A stretch of 64,000 nt of DNA. Source: Mesorhizobium comanense (lineage in GTDB: Bacteria > Pseudomonadota > Alphaproteobacteria > Rhizobiales > Rhizobiaceae). The notes under the pieces were generated by a model. The model did not search any database. It saw nothing but the letters and a program-made list of their open reading frames with translations, and was not told where the DNA came from. Below, one piece after another: positions 43,253 to 51,538 of this stretch. Both the position numbers and the translations under genes were made by a program. Location of the stretch: contig NZ_SCNN01000007.1 in assembly GCF_005503535.1 (NCBI RefSeq), positions 1 through 64,000 of the forward strand, given 5' to 3'. Each line of letters starts with the position of its first letter. Positions within the stretch are counted from its first letter, which is position 1.

Positions 43253-43286
43253 CGCCCTAGACGAAAAAGACGCCCTCGGAGACATC

Positions 43287-44597
43287 ATGAGCGACATTGC
43301 CGACTATTACGATCTTTCCCGCATACGCCCCGAGGTTCAGGCCAAGCTGCGGCTGGTGAACGAGCTCGGCCGCGACAAATTCGCTGTGCGCGCCAAGGGG
43401 ATCGACGACGACGCCTCCTTCCCGGTCGAGAATTACAGGGATCTGGCCGCCGAGGGCTTTCTCGGCCTCTGCATCCCCGAAGAATTCGGCGGCTGGGGCT
43501 TTTCGATGTTCGAATACGCCATGGTCGGCGCCGAGATCGGCAAATATTGCGGCGCCACGGCGCTGACCTTCAACATGCACAATTCATCCATGGCCTGGTC
43601 GCGCTTCATGTTCGACATGCCGAACCTGACGCCCCAGGAAAAGGCTGAATTCGCGCCGCTGCGCGAGCGCCAGTTCCGCCGCGCCATCGCCGAAAGGGCG
43701 ATCTATTCGCAGCCCATCTCCGAAGGCGGGCAGAACTGGACGTCGAAGCCGAACCAGACGCAGTGCCGCAAGGTGGACGGTGGCTGGACAATCAACGGCT
43801 TCAAGAAGTTCGCCTCGCTCGCTGGCTATTGCGACTACTACACCATCGTCTGCACGGAAGTGTTCGAAGGCCAGGAGCCGCGCCACGAAGACACCATGCT
43901 GTTCGTCGTCCACAAGGATGCGCCCGGCCTCAGCGTCAAGGGCGACTGGGACCCGCTTGGCATGCGCGGCACCAACAGCCGCGACCTCATTTTGAAGGAT
44001 GTCTTCGTCACGGATCAGGACCTGCTGATGCCGCGCGGCATCTTCGGCAAGACGCTGCCCAACTGGCCGCACATGATGGTGACGCTGTCGCCGACTTATA
44101 TGGGGGTAGCCCAAGGCGCCTTCGACTTCATGGTCGATTATCTCAAGGGCAAGATCCCGGGCCAGCCGCCGATCGACCGGCGCATGTACGCGACCAAGCG
44201 CGTCGCGGTCGGCAAGATGTATGCACGGCTCGCCAACATGCGCGCGCTCTGGTGGCAGGCCTTCGGCGAGGCCAAGGGCTTCCCGACCAAGGGCGAGGTG
44301 CTGCGCATGTATGCCGCGCAATACAACGTCATGGAGGGCGCGGCCGAGATAACCTCGATGGCGATCCGCACCTGCGGCGGCCAGTCGATGCTGAAGTCCC
44401 TTCCCCTTGAACGCATGTACCGCGACAGCCGCTGCGGCGCGCTGATGCTGCCCTTCACATCCGAGATCATGGAAGACTACCTCTCTGTCCTGGCGCTGTA
44501 CGAGATGGACGAGATCGACAACGCGCCCGGTGACGAAGGCGGCGCCCGCATGTCGCTGTGGCGCGGCGATCACGACGCCGCGCGGTCGGCGCGGTAG
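43287..44597 (+). CDS. Acyl-CoA-dehydrogenase-fold flavoprotein, probable flavin-dependent monooxygenase
   Basis: The 436-residue protein has the complete ACAD fold: N-terminal helical domain (about 10-130), central beta domain (about 135-250; YSQPISEGGQNWTS) and C-terminal helices (about 260-400; GGQSMLKSLPLERMYRDSRCGALMLPFTSEI). At the place where acyl-CoA dehydrogenases carry the catalytic glutamate (EGT), it has P389 in LPFTSEI, so ordinary dehydrogenation is doubtful. ACAD-fold group D monooxygenases (HpaB, HsaA, DszC types) use reduced flavin from a separate reductase. Such a reductase is encoded at 47912-49084, so hydroxylation of the ring substrate is the favoured role. The start at 43287 gives MSDIADYYDLSRI. 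Confidence 0.8.
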   Translation: MSDIADYYDLSRIRPEVQAKLRLVNELGRDKFAVRAKGIDDDASFPVENYRDLAAEGFLGLCIPEEFGGWGFSMFEYAMVGAEIGKYCGATALTFNMHNSSMAWSRFMFDMPNLTPQEKAEFAPLRERQFRRAIAERAIYSQPISEGGQNWTSKPNQTQCRKVDGGWTINGFKKFASLAGYCDYYTIVCTEVFEGQEPRHEDTMLFVVHKDAPGLSVKGDWDPLGMRGTNSRDLILKDVFVTDQDLLMPRGIFGKTLPNWPHMMVTLSPTYMGVAQGAFDFMVDYLKGKIPGQPPIDRRMYATKRVAVGKMYARLANMRALWWQAFGEAKGFPTKGEVLRMYAAQYNVMEGAAEITSMAIRTCGGQSMLKSLPLERMYRDSRCGALMLPFTSEIMEDYLSVLALYEMDEIDNAPGDEGGARMSLWRGDHDAARSAR

Positions 44598-44603
44598 ACG
44601 CAA

Positions 44604-45896
44604 ATGGCGCGCGAAACGGTTGAAGTCATCGGCGCTTCAGCTGCCTCGCCCGAGGCGGTCTGGTGCATCGCCTCGGATTTCTGCGGTGCATGGCACCCGG
44701 CCATCGCCACCATCCACGCCGAGCGCGACGAGCGCGGCGCGCTGGTCCGCGCCTTCACCGTGGATGGCGAGGACACCGTCTATCGCGAGCAGCTCACCTG
44801 GCTGAGCGACAGCGATCGCACGCTCGCCTATACGCATCTCCAAGGCATCGTCGGTGCTGAAGCCTATGACGGCCGCATCGCCATAAGCGCCGGCGACGGT
44901 GGGGGCAGCAGCGTGCGCTGGAGCGCGCGGGTCGAGGCCGCATCGCCGCGGCTGCAGGTGATCTGCGAGGGCACGAAAGCAATCTTTGAGGCGGGCATCG
45001 CCGCCCTGTCGGAGACAGCGCTCGCTACCCGGGCGGCGGAGCAGCCAGGCCCCCTGCCCGCTCCCGCCGCCACGCGCGACATCGTCATCGATGGCGATCC
45101 GCGCCTGGCGCTCACGGCGACGCCGGACGGCGACGGGCCGCTCTGCCTGTTCCTGCACGGCATCGGCGGTTCGCGCGGCAACTGGCTGCCGCAACTCGGC
45201 GCCGTCGGTGGCGTGACGCGCGCGGCGGCGCTCGACCTGCGCGGCTATGGCGGCAGCGCGCTCGGGCGACACCCGTCGACCGTGGAGGATTACTGCGACG
45301 ACATCCTGCGCGTGAAGGAAGACCTTGGCGCCGATCGGCTTGTGCTGGTCGGTCTGTCCTACGGCTCATGGATCGCCACTTCCTTCGCCATGCGCCACCC
45401 CGGGATGCTGGCGGGGCTGGTGCTGTCCGGCGGCTGCACAGGCATGTCGGAGGCTAGCCTCGAGGAGCGCGAGGCCTTCCGTGTCAGCCGCAAGGTACCG
45501 CTCGACGCTGGCCAGACGCCGGCCGATTTCGCACCCGCGGTGGTGAAGGTGCTGGCAGGGCCGAACGCTTCCGACGCGGTAAAGAAGCAGCTTCTCAACT
45601 CGATGGCGGAGATTCCGGCCGCCACCTATCGCGACGCGCTGGTCTGCTTCACCAATCCCTCCGGACGTTTCGATTTCTCGCGCCTTACCATGCCGGTGCT
45701 GATGATGACAGGCGAACATGACCGGCTGGCGCCGCCAACGGAGATCCGTGGCGTCGCCGAACGCATCCTGGCGCAAGCGGCCCGGCCGAACGTCCGCTAC
45801 GAAACGATCGCCGATGCGGGCCATGTCTGCAATCTGGAGCAACCCGATGCCTACAATCGCATCCTGCTCGAATTCCTGAGCGGGCTGGCGGCATGA
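44604..45896 (+). CDS. Fusion: SRPBCC ligand-binding domain + alpha/beta hydrolase
   Basis: The 430-residue protein has an N-terminal SRPBCC (START/polyketide-cyclase-like) domain (about 5-140; ASAASPEAVWCIASDFCGAWHP) and an alpha/beta hydrolase (about 158-430). The hydrolase shows the oxyanion motif LFLHGIGGSRGNW, nucleophile S252 in GLSYGSW, acid D373 in TGEHDRLAPP and H407 in DAGHVCN, so the triad is complete. In nicotinate catabolism an alpha/beta hydrolase (NicD) removes formate from N-formylmaleamate; this gene is two genes downstream of the nicX-like one and may do the same. The SRPBCC domain is an addition not found in NicD and could hold the substrate. It overlaps the TetR start by four bases. 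Confidence 0.86.
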   Translation: MARETVEVIGASAASPEAVWCIASDFCGAWHPAIATIHAERDERGALVRAFTVDGEDTVYREQLTWLSDSDRTLAYTHLQGIVGAEAYDGRIAISAGDGGGSSVRWSARVEAASPRLQVICEGTKAIFEAGIAALSETALATRAAEQPGPLPAPAATRDIVIDGDPRLALTATPDGDGPLCLFLHGIGGSRGNWLPQLGAVGGVTRAAALDLRGYGGSALGRHPSTVEDYCDDILRVKEDLGADRLVLVGLSYGSWIATSFAMRHPGMLAGLVLSGGCTGMSEASLEEREAFRVSRKVPLDAGQTPADFAPAVVKVLAGPNASDAVKKQLLNSMAEIPAATYRDALVCFTNPSGRFDFSRLTMPVLMMTGEHDRLAPPTEIRGVAERILAQAARPNVRYETIADAGHVCNLEQPDAYNRILLEFLSGLAA

Positions 45897-46582
45897 GCCC
45901 CCTTCCCAAACGACAGCAGAACAAGCTCGATCGAGAGCGGCGCATATTGAACGCCGCGTTGAAGGTCTTTGCGGAGACAGGCTATTCCGGCGCCAACATG
46001 GATGCCGTCGCCATTGAAGCGGGGGTGTCGAAGCCGACGCTCTACCAGTACTTCCAGTCCAAGGAAGCGCTGTTCTCGGCCATGATGCTGGGCGAGCGCG
46101 ACCAGATGCTCGATGTCTTCGAGCACCCGTCCGCGCGCGGCATGGTGGCGGACCTCATGGAGTTCGCCTGGGACTATGCGGACACCGTGCTGCGGCCGGA
46201 CCTGTTGTCGCTGGCGCGGCTCATCATCGGCGAGGTGCAGCGCTTTCCGGAGATTGGCCGCGCCTATCAGGAAGTCGGGCCGGACCGCCTGTTGCGTGGC
46301 ATCATGGACTATCTGGAAGGCCAGCGGCGCGCTGGCCGGCTGGCGTTCGATGATGCCGAACTCGCCGCGCAGGATCTGTGGGGCCTGATCCTGTCGGCGC
46401 CGCGCACGCAGGCGCTCTATATGCCCGACCGCACGCCCACGCGCGCCGAGATCGCGCGCTATCTGAACAACGGCCTGCGCGTCTTCCTCAAGGCCTATTC
46501 GACACAGCCCGAGACCGATCTCGCCGAACTTGTCCGCCTCATCGCCGACCATTCCCTCAATCAGGTGCAACATGACGATTGA
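45893..46582 (+). CDS. TetR-family transcriptional regulator
   Basis: The 229-residue protein has an N-terminal helix-turn-helix (about residues 15-62; ILNAALKVFAETGYSGANMDAVAIEAGVSKPTLYQYFQSKEALF) and a C-terminal ligand-binding helical region resembling the AcrR/TetR C-terminal 13 type (RAYQEVGPDRLLRGIMDYLEGQRRAGRL). Start and stop overlap both neighbours (ATGA at 45893-45896; 11 bases with the next gene), so it is embedded in the operon. It may repress the cluster or a distant transporter; no operator was identified. Confidence 0.92.
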   Translation: MSPLPKRQQNKLDRERRILNAALKVFAETGYSGANMDAVAIEAGVSKPTLYQYFQSKEALFSAMMLGERDQMLDVFEHPSARGMVADLMEFAWDYADTVLRPDLLSLARLIIGEVQRFPEIGRAYQEVGPDRLLRGIMDYLEGQRRAGRLAFDDAELAAQDLWGLILSAPRTQALYMPDRTPTRAEIARYLNNGLRVFLKAYSTQPETDLAELVRLIADHSLNQVQHDD

Positions 46583-47912
46583 CGATTACCTGGCCGATCC
46601 GGCCAGCCGTTTTGCCACGGTCGCGATGACCGACACCAACGGGCTGTTGCGGGGGCAAATGGTCTCGGTCAACAGCCTCAAGGGCATCGCCAGGAACGGC
46701 ATGGGCATGGCGCCGGCGCAACTGGCGCTGGATCCCACCGATGCGATGCTCATCATCCCGGGCGTCAATGACGACAAGGGTGATTTTCACGACGACCCCT
46801 TGCTGCTCGACCCGAGCTCGACGCGCCGCCTGCCGTGGTCGAAGCCGGGCCATGACCTGCTGGTGCTGTCGAACTACACAGGCGCCTCGGCGCAGATCTG
46901 CCCCCGCGCGATCCTGAAATTCGTCCTGGCCCGCGCAAACGAAGCGGGGCTGGTGCCCAAATACGGCATGGAGCTGGAATACACGCTGTTCGACGAGACG
47001 CCGGAGAGCGCGAAGGCGAAGGGCTACCGCAACCTCAAGACCGCGACGGCGCATGCCAGCCATGACCTGATCCTCTACCAGGTCGTCCAGACCGAGTGGT
47101 ATGAAGCCTTGGCCGCCATCTGCGAGCCGCTCAAGATCGACCTCGCCAAGATGCACGAGGAGATCGGCGCCGGCTTCATGGAAGCCTGCATCGGCGCTGG
47201 CGAGGGCCTGGAGCCGGCCGACCAGCTGGTCCTGCTGAAGAACTTCATCCGGGCGCTCGCGCTGCGACAGGGACGGTCGGTCACCTTCATGCCGCGCTGG
47301 AACGAGAAGGCGGACAGCCAGTCGATCCACCTCCACATCAGCCTGAAGGACAAGACAGGCAAACCGCTGTTCTGGGACCCGGCGGAAAAGAACGGAGTCA
47401 GCCGCGCCTTTCGCCACTTCCTCGGCGGCCTGCAGGCCCATATCGGCGACATGACGCTGGTCTTCCAGCCGACGGTCAACAGCTACCGCCGCTTCGCCCC
47501 CGGCACCTTCGCGCCGCCGGGCCTGACCTGGGGTTTTGAAAACCGCACCACCTGCTTTCGCCTGGTCGGTCATGACGCAGGCACGCTACGGGTGGAGAAC
47601 CGACTGCCCGGCGCCGATTGCAACCCATACCTCTCGGCCGCCGCGACCATCGCCGCCGGCGTCGCCGGCATCATCGGCGAGATCGAGCCCGATCCCGAGA
47701 CCATCGGCTCGGGCTACGCGCAGAAACCCGCCCGCGACTTCGCCCGCTCGATGCCCGAGGCGATCGAGCGGCTGCGCGGATCTGATTTCGCCAAGGATTG
47801 GCTGGGGCCGCGCTTCGTCGAGGCGTTCACAGCCACGCGCGAGTGCCAGCACGACGAATTCCGCCGCAAGGTTCCAGACGTTGAACTGGAACGCTTCTTC
47901 GACCTGGGGTGA
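46572..47912 (+). CDS. Glutamine-synthetase-family ligase
   Basis: The 446-residue protein has the GS beta-grasp (about 15-100) and catalytic domain (about 110-440). Visible are EYTLFDE-type metal ligands (GMELEYTLF), IHLHISLKD, and the ATP/phosphate region NSYRRFAPGTFAPPGLTWGFENRTTCFRL. It is closer to the PuuA/GlnA3-like amide-ligase group than to housekeeping GlnA, given its length and divergence. It could gamma-glutamylate an amine or capture ammonium released from the nitrile or pyridine ring. The ATG at 46572 lies inside the end of the TetR gene, and its stop overlaps the next ATG (TGATG). Confidence 0.88.
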   Translation: MTIDDYLADPASRFATVAMTDTNGLLRGQMVSVNSLKGIARNGMGMAPAQLALDPTDAMLIIPGVNDDKGDFHDDPLLLDPSSTRRLPWSKPGHDLLVLSNYTGASAQICPRAILKFVLARANEAGLVPKYGMELEYTLFDETPESAKAKGYRNLKTATAHASHDLILYQVVQTEWYEALAAICEPLKIDLAKMHEEIGAGFMEACIGAGEGLEPADQLVLLKNFIRALALRQGRSVTFMPRWNEKADSQSIHLHISLKDKTGKPLFWDPAEKNGVSRAFRHFLGGLQAHIGDMTLVFQPTVNSYRRFAPGTFAPPGLTWGFENRTTCFRLVGHDAGTLRVENRLPGADCNPYLSAAATIAAGVAGIIGEIEPDPETIGSGYAQKPARDFARSMPEAIERLRGSDFAKDWLGPRFVEAFTATRECQHDEFRRKVPDVELERFFDLG

Positions 47913-49084
47913 TGACCATGGACGCCGATCTGCGTGCCCGCTTCATCGAAGGCATGAGCCGCGTGGCCTCGGCCGTCACCGTGGTGACCACGGATGGCGA
48001 GGCGGGCCGCTTCGGCGTGACCGTTTCATCGATGACGTCGGTGTCGGCCGACACCAGCCGGCCCTCGCTTTTGATCAGTGTCCATCATCTCAGCCCCGCA
48101 TGCGAGGCGATCAAGAAGAACAGGCGGTTCTGCGCCAATGTGCTGAGCGGCAACCAGAGCTTCGTCTCGGATCTCTTTTCGGGCCGCCTCAAGCATCTGA
48201 ACCAGGACCGGTTCGGCGCGATCGCCTGGCATCCCGGCGCGACCGGCGCGCCGGTGATCGACGGCGCCGTCGTTTCGCTCGACTGCGAACTCAAGACGGC
48301 GTTGATGTGGGGAACGCACTTCCTGTTCATCGGCGAGGCCGAGAGCATCGATCTCTCCGCGCAGCGCTCGCCGCTGGTCTACGGCAACCGCGGTTACCGG
48401 CGCGCCATCCCGATCGCGCCGGACGACCATCGGCCGCCGCACCCTGAAAACCATCTCAGCATCGGCTTCTTCATCACGCTTGGGCCGCAATTCGTGCCGG
48501 GCCTTGTCGCCGGCTTCGCCAGCCAGCAGCCGGATGTCGACATCCGGCTGCTGGAGGCCGACCACGACGATCTCATCGAGCAGATGCGCGCCGGCAGGAT
48601 CGAGGCGGCCATCACCTTCGGGACGGTAAACGAGCCCGATCTCGACGCCGAACTGGTCTGCCCATCGGCTCCGCATGTGCTGCTGAGCGCCGGCCATGCG
48701 CTGGCGGGCAGACCCAGCTTGCGGCTTTCCGACCTGGCCGATCTGCCCATGATCCTGCTGGACTATCCCTCGGTGCGCGCGGCCACGGACGCCCTGTTCA
48801 AGCGCGGCGGGCATCAGCCGCTTGTCCGTTTCCAGTCGCCGTCCTTCGCCATGGTGCGCGGGCTGGTCGCCGAGGGCCTTGGATATTCCATCGTCCCGCA
48901 ACCGCCCCAGGCCAGGGCCGCGCCCGATGGCAAGGAAGTCCTCGCCATACCGCTGGACGAGGACTTCCCGGAAGGCGCGGTCGTGGCGATCACGCCGCGC
49001 GGCAATGGCCGCAGCGAATGGGTCGGGCAATTCCTGGCCAAGTGCCGGGGATCCTTCGGGCATACGCTCAATGCAGAGAAATAA
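47912..49084 (+). CDS. Fusion: flavin reductase (HpaC-like) + LysR-type effector-binding domain, no HTH
   Basis: In this 390-residue protein, about residues 8-165 form a flavin-reductase split barrel (MSRVASAVTVVTTDGEAGRFGVTVSSMTSVSADTSRPSLL; FCANVLSGNQ; HPGATGAPVIDGAVVSLDCEL). About residues 180-380 match the periplasmic-binding-like effector domain of LysR regulators (LSIGFFITLGPQFVPGLVAGFASQQPDVDIRLLEADHDDLIEQMRAGRIEAAITFG), yet there is no DNA-binding helix. The reductase part should reduce FMN or FAD with NAD(P)H for the ACAD-fold monooxygenase at 43287-44597. The added domain could sense the aromatic substrate and gate flavin reduction. GTG 47909 or ATG 47918 are alternative starts; ATG 47912 overlaps the upstream stop. 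Confidence 0.88.
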   Translation: MTMDADLRARFIEGMSRVASAVTVVTTDGEAGRFGVTVSSMTSVSADTSRPSLLISVHHLSPACEAIKKNRRFCANVLSGNQSFVSDLFSGRLKHLNQDRFGAIAWHPGATGAPVIDGAVVSLDCELKTALMWGTHFLFIGEAESIDLSAQRSPLVYGNRGYRRAIPIAPDDHRPPHPENHLSIGFFITLGPQFVPGLVAGFASQQPDVDIRLLEADHDDLIEQMRAGRIEAAITFGTVNEPDLDAELVCPSAPHVLLSAGHALAGRPSLRLSDLADLPMILLDYPSVRAATDALFKRGGHQPLVRFQSPSFAMVRGLVAEGLGYSIVPQPPQARAAPDGKEVLAIPLDEDFPEGAVVAITPRGNGRSEWVGQFLAKCRGSFGHTLNAEK

Positions 49085-49174
49085 GTGCCGGACGGAACGG
49101 CCTCACGCAACAGACACCAACCAACAATGGACCGGTCGATCGGCCATGGGGAACACAGAGGGAGAACGACACAA

Positions 49175-50608
49175 ATGAGCACCGCAGGCAGCAATCAACT
49201 TCGCAGGAATTCGCTTGGCCTGATCGCCGTCACCTTCATGGTGATCTCGGCCGCAGCCCCGCTTACCGGCGTGGCCGGCGCAATGCCGCTGGCCTTCATG
49301 CTGGGCAACGGCGCCGGCATTCCGGCAACCTTCATCTTCGTGACACTTGTCATGCTCGCCTTCTCGGCCGGCTATGTCGCGATGTCGCGGCATGTCACCA
49401 ATGCCGGCGCCTTCTACGCCTATGCCGCGCGCGGGCTTGGCGGGCGCACCGCCGGCGCCGTCGCCGTCGTGGCGCTGGTCGCCTACAACGCCATGCAATT
49501 CGGATTGATCGGCCTGCTCGGCGGCATCGCTGCCGGCGTCTTCGGCGAGCTCGGGCTGACCTTGCCCTGGTGGGGTTGGAGCCTGCTCGCCATCATCCTG
49601 GTCGGCATACTGGGCTACCGGCAGGTGGACCTGTCGGCGAAGGTTCTGGTGGTGGCCGTGGCGCTTGAATACCTGATCGTGCTGATCGTCGATTTCGCCA
49701 TCCTCAGCAAGGGCGGCGACCACGGCCTGGCGCTGAACGTGTTCGACCCCACCGCCATCTTCTCGGGCTCGCTGACCGCCGCCACCCTGTTTTGCCTGGG
49801 CTCCTTCATCGGCTTCGAAGCGACGACGATCTATGCCGAGGAGGCGCGCGAACCCGAAAAGACCATTCCGCGCGCCACCTATCTCTCGGTGCTGATGATC
49901 GGCATCTTCTTCGTTTTCACCACCTGGCTGATGATCGTCGGCATAGGCGCCGACAAGCTGGTGCCGACCATCCAGGGCTATGGCGACCCTTCGGCGCTGT
50001 TCTTCGATCTGGCGGGACGTTATGTCGGCGGCCCGGTGCCGACGATCGCCGGCATTCTTCTGGTGTCGAGCCTCTTCGCCGCGCTTTCGGCCTTCCACAA
50101 CTACATTGCAAGATACAGCTACGTGGCAGGGCGCGAGGGCCTGCTGCCGGCCGCCTTCGGCCGCACCCATGACGCGCACCAGAGCCCGCATATCGGCTCG
50201 GTCGCCCAGACGGTCGGCGCGCTGGTCGTGCTCGCCATCTTCGCCGGCCTGCATCTCGATCCGGTGCTCAACATGTTCACCTGGGTCAGCCAGGTCGGCA
50301 CGCTCGGCGTGCTCGGCATGATGACGGTCACCTCGCTCGCGGTGATCGCATTCTTCCGCAGGAAACAGGGAGAGGCTTCAGCCGTGTCGACTGTTATCCT
50401 GCCTGCCGTGTCGGGCCTGATCATGGCGGCGCTTTTCGTCTACATCTTCCTGCATTTCGGCGACCTCACCGGCACCACCGGCGGCGCGCTCGGCATCATC
50501 CTGCCGGCGCTGATCCCTGCCGCCGCCGTGGTTGGATATGTGCTGGCCTTGCGGTTGGAGAAAGCCGATCCGGCTCGCTTTGCCCTGATGGGGCAAAATC
50601 TCAATTGA
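49175..50608 (+). CDS. APC-superfamily amino-acid/amine permease
   Basis: The 477-residue membrane transporter has about 12 hydrophobic segments and APC landmarks: SLGLIAVTFMVISAAAPLTGVAG at the N-terminus and GSFIGFEATTIYAEEAREPEKTIPRATY in the middle. It probably couples uptake to protons or exchange. The ATG at 49175 is chosen (MSTAGSNQLRRNS), with GGGAGAA upstream. It is the last gene of the plus-strand ring-cleavage cluster and may import its nitrogen-containing substrate, or an amino-acid conjugate of it. A perfect hairpin follows at 50615-50648. Confidence 0.9.
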   Translation: MSTAGSNQLRRNSLGLIAVTFMVISAAAPLTGVAGAMPLAFMLGNGAGIPATFIFVTLVMLAFSAGYVAMSRHVTNAGAFYAYAARGLGGRTAGAVAVVALVAYNAMQFGLIGLLGGIAAGVFGELGLTLPWWGWSLLAIILVGILGYRQVDLSAKVLVVAVALEYLIVLIVDFAILSKGGDHGLALNVFDPTAIFSGSLTAATLFCLGSFIGFEATTIYAEEAREPEKTIPRATYLSVLMIGIFFVFTTWLMIVGIGADKLVPTIQGYGDPSALFFDLAGRYVGGPVPTIAGILLVSSLFAALSAFHNYIARYSYVAGREGLLPAAFGRTHDAHQSPHIGSVAQTVGALVVLAIFAGLHLDPVLNMFTWVSQVGTLGVLGMMTVTSLAVIAFFRRKQGEASAVSTVILPAVSGLIMAALFVYIFLHFGDLTGTTGGALGIILPALIPAAAVVGYVLALRLEKADPARFALMGQNLN

Positions 50609-50614
50609 ACCGGA

Positions 50615-50648
50615 GGGCCTGGGCGGCGCTCGACATCTGCCCAGGCCC
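50615..50648. terminator. Hairpin between convergent genes, probable bidirectional terminator
   Basis: GGGCCTGGGC at 50615-50624 and GCCCAGGCCC at 50639-50648 are perfect 10-base inverted arms with a 14-base loop, six bases after the permease stop and facing the convergent operon that ends at 50807. There is no long T-run, so efficiency is uncertain, but the position is right. Confidence 0.65.
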
Positions 50649-50806
50649 TTCATCGTCGCATGACAGATGGCGAAGATCAGCTTCTTGGATCGTCGCGTGA
50701 AATATAGCGCGCAAGCCGCCTCGAAAAGTACGGTCACAATCGAATTTAAATGTGATTCCGCTTCACAATCAATCGCCATAGTGGCCGCCGCGTTGAGGTT
50801 GGTCCG

Positions 50807-51535
50807 CTAAACCGTCACTGTTCCGTCCAGAAGCGGTGTGGATACGCCTTGCCGGGCCCGTGCTTCGTGTCTCATGAGATATCGCTCGATCGAGCGGACA
50901 GCCGCGACCAGCAACAGATTGACGACCAGATACAACATTCCGGCGATCGCGAAGATTTCGAAGATCGCGTAGGTCTGACTCATCAGTCGCTTGGCATAGC
51001 CGGTGATTTCCAACACGGTGATGGTAGAAGCCAGGCTTGTGCCCTTGACCACGAGAATGAGCTCGTTGCCATAGGCCGGGAGCGCTTGGCGGATGGCCAG
51101 CGGGAACTCGATGCGGCGAAAGCGCAGGAGCCGCGACATGCCGCAAGCCTGGGCTGCCTCGACCAGGCCCGCCGGGACCGACATCAGCCCGCCGCGCAAG
51201 ATTTCGGATGTGTAGGCCGCGGTGTTGAGCGCCAGCGCCAGCACGGCACAGCGCGAACCATCGCTGATCACCCACCACAGGACGGCGTTGTTCCTGATCA
51301 GGCTGACCTCGCCAAGCCCGTAGTAGAAGATGAATATCTGAACCAGCAGCGGCGTGCCACGAAAGACATTGCTGTAGTACTTGGCAAAGCCGATCGCGAA
51401 ACGATTGGACGACAGCCGCATCAGCGCCAATCCCAGGCCCAGATTGAAGCCTATCAGCACCGAGACCAGTGTCAGCGCGGCGGTGACCCACAGGCCCTTG
51501 AGAAGAACCGGAACCGCAAGTTGGATGAGTTCCAT
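50807..51535 (-). CDS. Polar amino-acid ABC importer permease (HisM/OccM type)
   Basis: The 242-residue inner-membrane protein has the FRGTPLLVQIFIFYYGL motif and the EAA loop VEAAQACGMSRLLRFRRIEFPLAIRQALP. It resembles opine and histidine importer permeases. It is the last gene of the 58597-50807 operon and lies three bases after the partner permease. With that protein, the binding protein 52326-53123 and the ATPase half of 53191-55275 it forms one importer. Confidence 0.93.
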   Translation of the reverse strand: MELIQLAVPVLLKGLWVTAALTLVSVLIGFNLGLGLALMRLSSNRFAIGFAKYYSNVFRGTPLLVQIFIFYYGLGEVSLIRNNAVLWWVISDGSRCAVLALALNTAAYTSEILRGGLMSVPAGLVEAAQACGMSRLLRFRRIEFPLAIRQALPAYGNELILVVKGTSLASTITVLEITGYAKRLMSQTYAIFEIFAIAGMLYLVVNLLLVAAVRSIERYLMRHEARARQGVSTPLLDGTVTV

Positions 51536-51538
51536 GAC

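Noticed and set aside
43287..44597. Plain acyl-CoA dehydrogenase of fatty-acid oxidation.
   Set aside because: The catalytic glutamate position holds proline, there are no CoA ligase, hydratase or thiolase genes nearby, and a flavin reductase is encoded in the same cluster.
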